DNA of 64,000 nt, from the NCBI RefSeq assembly GCF_003958645.1, contig NZ_RXLO01000014.1:32933-96932 (forward strand), written 5' to 3'. Under the pieces are notes generated by a model. That model was not told the origin of the DNA, ran no database searches, and worked only from the letters and a program-made list of their open reading frames with translations. A program made the position numbers and the translations under genes. Of the stretch, positions 59,863 to 64,000 are shown in pieces. Source of the stretch: Chitinophaga rhizosphaerae. GTDB taxonomy: Bacteria > Bacteroidota > Bacteroidia > Chitinophagales > Chitinophagaceae. Positions within the stretch are counted from its first letter, which is position 1. Every line of letters begins with the position of its first letter.

Positions 59863-61416
59863 ATGGAAAAGCCAATCAAGACCGATTCGGGAATCGAAAT
59901 CCGGCCGTTATATGCCACGCCGGTACCGATGGACGAGCTGCCGGGCCGTTTCCCCTTCACCCGGGGCATCCACGCCACCATGTACCGCGATAAACTCTGG
60001 ACCATGCGCCAGTACGCGGGTTTCAGCACTGCAGAAGAATCCAACAAAAGATATCATTTTCTACTCAGCCAGGGCGTAATGGGGCTCAGTGTCGCGTTCG
60101 ACCTCCCCACGCAGATCGGCTACGATTCCGACCACGCCATGGCGGAAGGGGAAGTAGGAAAAGTAGGCGTAGCCATCGATTCGCTGGAAGATATGGAAAC
60201 GCTTTTCGCCGGCATCGAACTGGAGAAAGTCTCCACGTCCATGACCATCAATGCTACGGCGTTCATCCTCCTCGCGTTCTACATCGCCCTGGCGAAGAAA
60301 CAGGGGGCCGACCTGTCGAAGATTTCCGGTACCATTCAAAACGATATCCTCAAGGAATACGCCGCCCGCGGCACTTTCATCTATCCGCCGCAGCCATCCA
60401 TGCGGTTGATCACCGATATTTTCGATTATTGCAGCCGGGAAGTTCCGAAATGGAACACCATTTCCATCAGCGGCTACCATATCCGCGAAGCGGGTGCCAA
60501 CGCCGTACAGGAGCTGGCTTTCACGCTTTCCAACGGCAAGGCTTATCTGAAAGCCGCGCTGGAAAAGGGGCTCGATATCAATGTGTTCGCCAAGCGCCTC
60601 AGCTTTTTCTTCAACGCGCATAATCATTTGTTCGAAGAAGTCGCCAAGTTCCGCGCAGCACGCAATATGTGGGCGCATATCACCCAAAACCTCGGCGCCA
60701 CCGATCCCAAAGCGCAAATGCTGCGCTTCCATACCCAGACCGGCGGTTCCACGCTCACCGCACAGCAACCGCACAACAACATCGTGCGCGTGGCCGTGCA
60801 AACCCTCGCCGCCACGCTCGGCGGCACGCAATCGCTGCACACCAACGGCTACGACGAAGCCATTTCCCTCCCCACGGAATCTGCCGCCCGTATCGCGTTA
60901 CGCACCCAGCAGATCATCGGGTACGAAAGCGGCATCGCCGACACGGTAGATCCGCTGGCCGGTTCGTATTACGTGGAGGCGTTGACGAAGGAAGTGGAGG
61001 AACGCGCCTGGGAGCTCGTTCATAAGATCGACGCCATGGGCGGTTCCGTGAGCGCCATCGAGCAGGGGTTCATCCAGGACGAGATCGCCAGAAGCGCCTA
61101 TCAATACCAGCAGGAAATCGAGAATAACGAAAAAATCATCGTGGGTGTGAACAAATTCGTCGTGGAAGAAACATCAGATACCGAGGTATTCCGGATCGAC
61201 GACAGCATCCGCAAATTCCAGTCCGAAAAGCTGGCCTCCCTCCGCGCCCGCCGCGATAATGAAAAGGCGGAATCCTTACTGGCGGCCATTTCGGAACGGG
61301 CAAAAACGACCGAAAACCTCATGCCGCTCGTAGTGGAAGCCGTGGAACATTACTGTACCCTCGGCGAAATCGCCGATACGCTCCGGAATGTTTGGGGAGA
61401 ATACAAGGGGATTTAA
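59863..61416 (+). CDS. Acyl-CoA mutase large subunit (methylmalonyl-CoA mutase family)
   Basis: 517 residues covering only the TIM-barrel substrate domain. GIHATMYRDKLWTMRQYAGFSTAEESN, GLSVAFDLPTQIGYDSDH, ISISGYHIREAGANAVQELAF, and FRAARNMWAHI are all strongly conserved. The C-terminal B12-binding domain (DxHxxG) is missing, so a separate small subunit must be encoded elsewhere, as in other Bacteroidota and archaeal mutases. The reaction is a carbon-skeleton rearrangement of an acyl-CoA (methylmalonyl-, isobutyryl- or similar); specificity is not settled. ATG 59863 is used; GTG 59857 is possible. Confidence 0.9.
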   Translation: MEKPIKTDSGIEIRPLYATPVPMDELPGRFPFTRGIHATMYRDKLWTMRQYAGFSTAEESNKRYHFLLSQGVMGLSVAFDLPTQIGYDSDHAMAEGEVGKVGVAIDSLEDMETLFAGIELEKVSTSMTINATAFILLAFYIALAKKQGADLSKISGTIQNDILKEYAARGTFIYPPQPSMRLITDIFDYCSREVPKWNTISISGYHIREAGANAVQELAFTLSNGKAYLKAALEKGLDINVFAKRLSFFFNAHNHLFEEVAKFRAARNMWAHITQNLGATDPKAQMLRFHTQTGGSTLTAQQPHNNIVRVAVQTLAATLGGTQSLHTNGYDEAISLPTESAARIALRTQQIIGYESGIADTVDPLAGSYYVEALTKEVEERAWELVHKIDAMGGSVSAIEQGFIQDEIARSAYQYQQEIENNEKIIVGVNKFVVEETSDTEVFRIDDSIRKFQSEKLASLRARRDNEKAESLLAAISERAKTTENLMPLVVEAVEHYCTLGEIADTLRNVWGEYKGI

Positions 61417-61421
61417 TTTTG
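61391..61421 (+). promoter_or_regulatory. Promoter of the downstream methyltransferase gene
   Basis: TTTG at 61391-61394, a 19-base spacer and TAATTTTG at 61414-61421 form an ideal Bacteroidota promoter. It lies across the end of the mutase gene, 28 bases before the ATG. Confidence 0.7.
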
Positions 61422-61448
61422 TTATCTTGCAGCCAGTTTTCTAACCAC

Positions 61449-62345
61449 ATGAATCGGATCGACTACCAGCAATGCCCGGTTTGCCAATCGGACCGCATCA
61501 GCCACAAGCTGACGGCCAAAGACTATACCGTATCACAGGAAAAATTCGATATCTGGGAATGCGCCGCCTGCACGGCCCGTTTCACCCAGCATATTCCTTC
61601 TATCGAAGCCATTGGCGCGTATTACCAATCGGCCGAATATATTTCGCATTCGGATACCCGTGAGGGGCTTATCAACAGGATGTATCACAGCGTCCGCAAG
61701 ATCACCATGCGTTCCAAACAGAACTGGGTGAAAACGGCGGCCGGCGTGAAATCCGGTAACCTGCTCGATATCGGCAGCGGCAGCGGTGCGTTCCTGCACC
61801 ATATGCAACTGCTGGGCTGGAAAGTTACCGGCCTGGAGCCCGACGCCGGCGCACGGGAGACCGCCCAAAAACTGTACGGCCTCGATACGCGACCGGTACA
61901 CGAATTGTATGAGCTGGCGGAAGGACAGTTCGATTGCATCACGATGTGGCATGTGCTCGAGCATGTGCACGATCTCCAGGGTTACCTGGAGCAGATCCGG
62001 AAGCTCCTGAAGCCCGGAGGCGCCCTGCTCATCGCCGTCCCCAACTACACCAGCACCGATGCCCGCCTTTATGGCGAGTTTTGGGCGGCCTACGATGTGC
62101 CCCGCCATCTCTACCACTTCTCCCCCGTTTCCATGGACGTGCTCATGCAGCGCCACGGATTATCGATAAAGCAGAAATACCCCATGGTGTTCGACGCATT
62201 TTACGTGAGCCTGCTCAGCGAGAAATACAAATCCGGGAAAGACCGCATGATCACCGGCGCCTGGAAAGGTTTCCGCTCTTACTGGAAAGCCTGGCGGCAT
62301 GTGAACAAATGCAGCTCCATCGTGTATGAGATCAAAGCAGATTAA
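61449..62345 (+). CDS. Class I SAM-dependent methyltransferase with N-terminal zinc ribbon
   Basis: 298 residues. Four cysteines at the N-terminus (CPVC ... CAAC) form a small zinc ribbon. The methyltransferase domain has motif I LLDIGSGSGAFLHHM, motif II VTGLEPD and FDCITMWHVLEHVHD (motif IV). PRHLYHFSPVSMDVL is typical of the branch that acts on sugars or lipid-linked intermediates. The substrate is unknown. It has its own promoter although it follows the mutase closely. ATG 61449 is chosen for the zinc ribbon start. Confidence 0.87.
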   Translation: MNRIDYQQCPVCQSDRISHKLTAKDYTVSQEKFDIWECAACTARFTQHIPSIEAIGAYYQSAEYISHSDTREGLINRMYHSVRKITMRSKQNWVKTAAGVKSGNLLDIGSGSGAFLHHMQLLGWKVTGLEPDAGARETAQKLYGLDTRPVHELYELAEGQFDCITMWHVLEHVHDLQGYLEQIRKLLKPGGALLIAVPNYTSTDARLYGEFWAAYDVPRHLYHFSPVSMDVLMQRHGLSIKQKYPMVFDAFYVSLLSEKYKSGKDRMITGAWKGFRSYWKAWRHVNKCSSIVYEIKAD

Positions 62346-62506
62346 ATCAGCCGTACGATATTTCCTCCTGATCCCCGGTATGGCGCCTTCGCTATCCGGG
62401 GATTTTTCGCGAGGGATTTCTTCCGTTCAACGAAAATCCTTAATTTTCAAACGTTACCCTTAACCCGGTCATACCCGAATCCTTCAATCCAAAAAACACC
62501 TTACTT

Positions 62507-63436
62507 ATGAAATTACGCAAATCCCTGTTCCTGGCGTTTGCTGCGTTATTGACATTTGTTATCGCTAAAGCCCAGGTGGTGCCCCCCGACAGAAAAGACT
62601 GGGCATTCCTCGGCTCTGTAAATGTTGCCACAACGCCTTACACACTGCTGTGTTATAAAATTCTCCAGATCAACAATGCAACAGACCGGTACGCTTCCGT
62701 TGTACAGGTTAGTGTGCAGGCAGACGCCAATTATTTCAACGAACAGGCCACCTATGAAATCCGGATAGACAAACATGAAGGCTCCCCTCCCAGATTCGAC
62801 GGCCTGGAAATCCTGTGCATTTCAGGGAACCCCGGTGCCGCAACATTTTATGTTTTCAACGACGCCGTTTGGGTAAGGTCCACCTGGCAATGGGGCTCTA
62901 TGTACTGGCGCACCGTAGGTGACTTCGGCAATGCATCGCCCCGGGTTGCAGCCACTACTTCCACCACTACGGTGCCTGTTGGCGCTCTGGCTACAACGAG
63001 CAATTCCGGCCTCAAATGTGATTTCGACAACAATACGTTTTACAGGCTGCCGCATGTAGACCCTATCGGCACTATGTGCATCAATGGCACCTATACGCCT
63101 TCTTCCGGGGAGGAATCGCCCAAACTGGCCGTGAATGGCAACATTACAGCCAAAAAAATTAAAGTGACCCAAACCGGCTGGGCCGATTTCGTGTTCGATC
63201 CCGCATATGCGCTGCCACCGCTGGATACGGTGGAAACCTTCATTAAACAAAACCGCCATCTTCCCGAAATCCCTTCCGCCGCGGATGTGGAAAAAAACGG
63301 GCAGGACCTCGGCGAGATGAACAAAAAACTGTTGCAGAAAATCGAAGAACTGACGCTCTATGTCATCGACCTGAAAAAAGAAAACGAAGCCCAATCGCAG
63401 GCCATCCGCGAACTTCAGCGGAAATCCCGGAAATAA
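62507..63436 (+). CDS. Secreted protein with tail-fibre-like C-terminal domain
   Basis: 309 residues with a signal peptide (ends AKAQ). The first 200 residues are a beta-rich region with no recognised family and several Trp-rich strands. The last 90 (NGNITAKKIKVTQTGWADFVF ... LPPLDTVETFIKQNRHLPEIPSAADVEKNG) form the chaperone/tail-fibre-like block common in Bacteroidota surface proteins, ending in a long coiled coil (KKLLQKIEELTLYVIDLKKENEAQ). The function is unknown; a trimeric surface fibre is plausible. Confidence 0.8.
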   Translation: MKLRKSLFLAFAALLTFVIAKAQVVPPDRKDWAFLGSVNVATTPYTLLCYKILQINNATDRYASVVQVSVQADANYFNEQATYEIRIDKHEGSPPRFDGLEILCISGNPGAATFYVFNDAVWVRSTWQWGSMYWRTVGDFGNASPRVAATTSTTTVPVGALATTSNSGLKCDFDNNTFYRLPHVDPIGTMCINGTYTPSSGEESPKLAVNGNITAKKIKVTQTGWADFVFDPAYALPPLDTVETFIKQNRHLPEIPSAADVEKNGQDLGEMNKKLLQKIEELTLYVIDLKKENEAQSQAIRELQRKSRK

Positions 63437-63458
63437 TGATCATTCATCCCCATACAAT

Positions 63459-63490
63459 AGCCCGTCTTGCATCAACAGGACGGGCTTTTT
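63459..63490 (+). terminator. Terminator of the tail-fibre-like gene
   Basis: An 8-bp stem (AGCCCGTC / GACGGGCT) with a 12-base loop, then five T. Confidence 0.8.
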
Positions 63491-63511
63491 CGTATATAGT
63501 TGACCGTTATC

Positions 63512-63679
63512 CTAGTTCAGGACTTCCGCCAGTTTTTTCTCCAGCGCCTCGCCGCGAAGGTTCTTCGCGATGATCTTGCCCTGCGGGTCTACCAGGAAGT
63601 TCTGCGGGATGCCGCGGATGCCGTAGAGGCGCGCCACTTCATTGTCCCAGAACTTGAGGTCGCTCACCTGCTTGCTGCT
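63512..63679 (-). pseudogene. C-terminal end of a thioredoxin/TlpA-like gene
   Basis: The minus strand encodes SSKQVSDLKFWDNEVARLYG followed by IRGIPQNFLVDPQGKIIAKN and ends EKKLAEVLN plus a stop: the last ~55 residues of a TlpA/AhpC-type protein, with the cis-Pro loop GIPQNF. Directly upstream is a TAA in frame, and the CxxC part is missing. The 5' part was lost at the junction with the sigma-factor fragment. Confidence 0.75.
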
Positions 63680-63782
63680 TTACCATGCGGAGTATGAACG
63701 GGAGTATACCGAATGCTTCTTCGTCTCCTTCCCTGATCCGGCTAAACAGTTGGTTGATGTTGATTAGCGATAGTTGGTCCAT
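63639..63782 (-). pseudogene. N-terminal fragment of an ECF sigma factor
   Basis: From ATG 63782 the minus strand reads MDQLSLININQLFSRIREGDEEAFGI, the start of a sigma-70 region 2 (the recurring 'L...I..GDE.AF..L'). Sigma similarity ends after about 25 residues, and from 63679 the DNA belongs to the thioredoxin-like gene in another frame. The frame stops at 63639. An AGTACTTTTA box about 40 bases upstream resembles the one before the intact sigma gene at 49.9 kb. Confidence 0.6.
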
Positions 63783-63877
63783 AAATGTGCTGTGTCTTCC
63801 GGTAAAGTGCTGTTGGTTAAAAGTACTGAAAATGAAGTATGTTTTTCCGCAGCCACTAAAAAAGCCGGTCTTCTGTA

Positions 63878-63916
63878 ATGCCCCCCAAAAGTTGGACACT
63901 TTAGGGGGGCATTTTT
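63878..63916 (+). terminator. Terminator-like hairpin inside the IS left end
   Basis: ATGCCCCCC (63878-63886) pairs with GGGGGGCAT (63904-63912), and AAAGT/ACTTT extends the stem inside. Five T follow immediately before the orfA start. It would block transcription entering the IS from outside (inference). Confidence 0.65.
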
Positions 63917-64000
63917 ATGGACAAACGCATTAAATACAGTATTCGTCAAAAAGAGTTAACAGTTGTTTCGATAGAAAAGGGGAAGGAGTCCATTACTTCA
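63917..64000 (+). CDS. IS3-family transposase OrfA, 5' part
   Basis: 28 codons are present: MDKRIKYSIRQKELTVV, then SIEKGKESITS. This is the usual start of an OrfA helix-turn-helix protein in Bacteroidota IS3 elements ('IKYS..QK...V..I..GKS'). The gene runs past the right edge. OrfB would be made by frameshift. The start codon lies directly behind the IS hairpin. Confidence 0.75.
   Translation, partial: MDKRIKYSIRQKELTVVSIEKGKESITS

Larger units (their letters stand above)
63874..64000 (+). mobile_element. Left end of an IS3-family insertion sequence
   Basis: The left end begins TGTAATGCCCCCCAAAAG and continues GTTGGACACT, typical of IS3/IS150-group ends (TG start, 'AAGTTGGAC'). A transposase orfA begins inside at 63917 and runs off the window. 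The right end, target duplication and orfB are beyond the edge. Confidence 0.75.

Noticed and set aside
1..64000. Search for CRISPR arrays, tRNA genes, rRNA and a replication origin.
   Set aside because: No regularly spaced direct repeats, cloverleaf-like sequences, rRNA blocks or DnaA-box clusters were recognised by eye.

Overview
The window is a chromosomal segment of a Bacteroidota bacterium, most likely a Chitinophagaceae member close to Chitinophaga. Evidence for this: a short primary sigma factor (rpoD, 285 aa, no region 1.1); repeated promoter boxes of the Bacteroidota form TTTG-N19-TAnnTTTG; a fused SecDF; a SusC/SusD pair driven by a FecI/FecR-type sigma/anti-sigma pair; many lineage-typical domains (DUF4249, DUF4397, DUF3822, DUF1573, DUF4097-like, GIN/DUF2807, WbqC); and a GC-rich, densely packed layout. 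No rRNA, tRNA or CRISPR array was seen.

Layout. 0-0.55 kb: 5' part of a C1B cysteine peptidase. 0.6-6.1 kb: an ECF sigma / anti-sigma / DUF4097 / GIN operon beside a TonB-dependent receptor. 6.4-9.8 kb: DUF2167 protein, hemerythrin, an Lgt-like membrane enzyme with altered catalytic motifs, and a bacilliredoxin. 10-16.4 kb: Hsp20, a 6-TM sensor-like protein without a kinase, an NTF2-like protein, a promoter-plus-terminator unit that looks like a small RNA, arginine decarboxylase, WbqC, a LEA-type lipoprotein, and a 0.9 kb stretch without a gene. 16.4-26.9 kb: HMA protein, pyrE, Nudix, two methyltransferases, coaD/rsmD/DUF3822, MATE pump, RMDN-like TPR protein, folB, trxB, DUF4249 and rpoD. 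27-39.8 kb: threonine aldolase, a decayed thioredoxin-like fragment, valS, AI-2E exporter family protein, a large metallopeptidase, an IscA-type protein and secDF. 39.9-49.9 kb: beta-lactamase-fold lipoprotein, DUF4397, aspC, the nusB-DUF1573-yajC-coaE cluster, groES-groL and two FKBP lipoproteins. 50-56.7 kb: ECF sigma-FecR-SusC-SusD. 56.8-63.4 kb: serine dehydratase, DUF7935-like protein, M23 peptidase, acyl-CoA mutase, methyltransferase and a tail-fibre-like secreted protein. 63.5-64 kb: two truncated gene ends joined together, next to the left end of an IS3-family insertion sequence.

How the genes fit together. Most of the window is housekeeping (translation, folding, secretion, CoA, folate and pyrimidine synthesis) mixed with cell-envelope functions. 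Two trans-envelope regulatory modules stand out, at 0.6-3.5 kb and 50-56.7 kb. I found no clear undescribed multi-gene system. The observations most worth checking are the candidate small RNA at about 12.05-12.23 kb, a repeated motif upstream of both heat-shock loci, the catalytic-site changes in the Lgt-like protein, and the recombination scar with the IS at the right edge. Terminators, promoters and motifs were read by eye; family assignments come from recognising sequence patterns, not from database searches.
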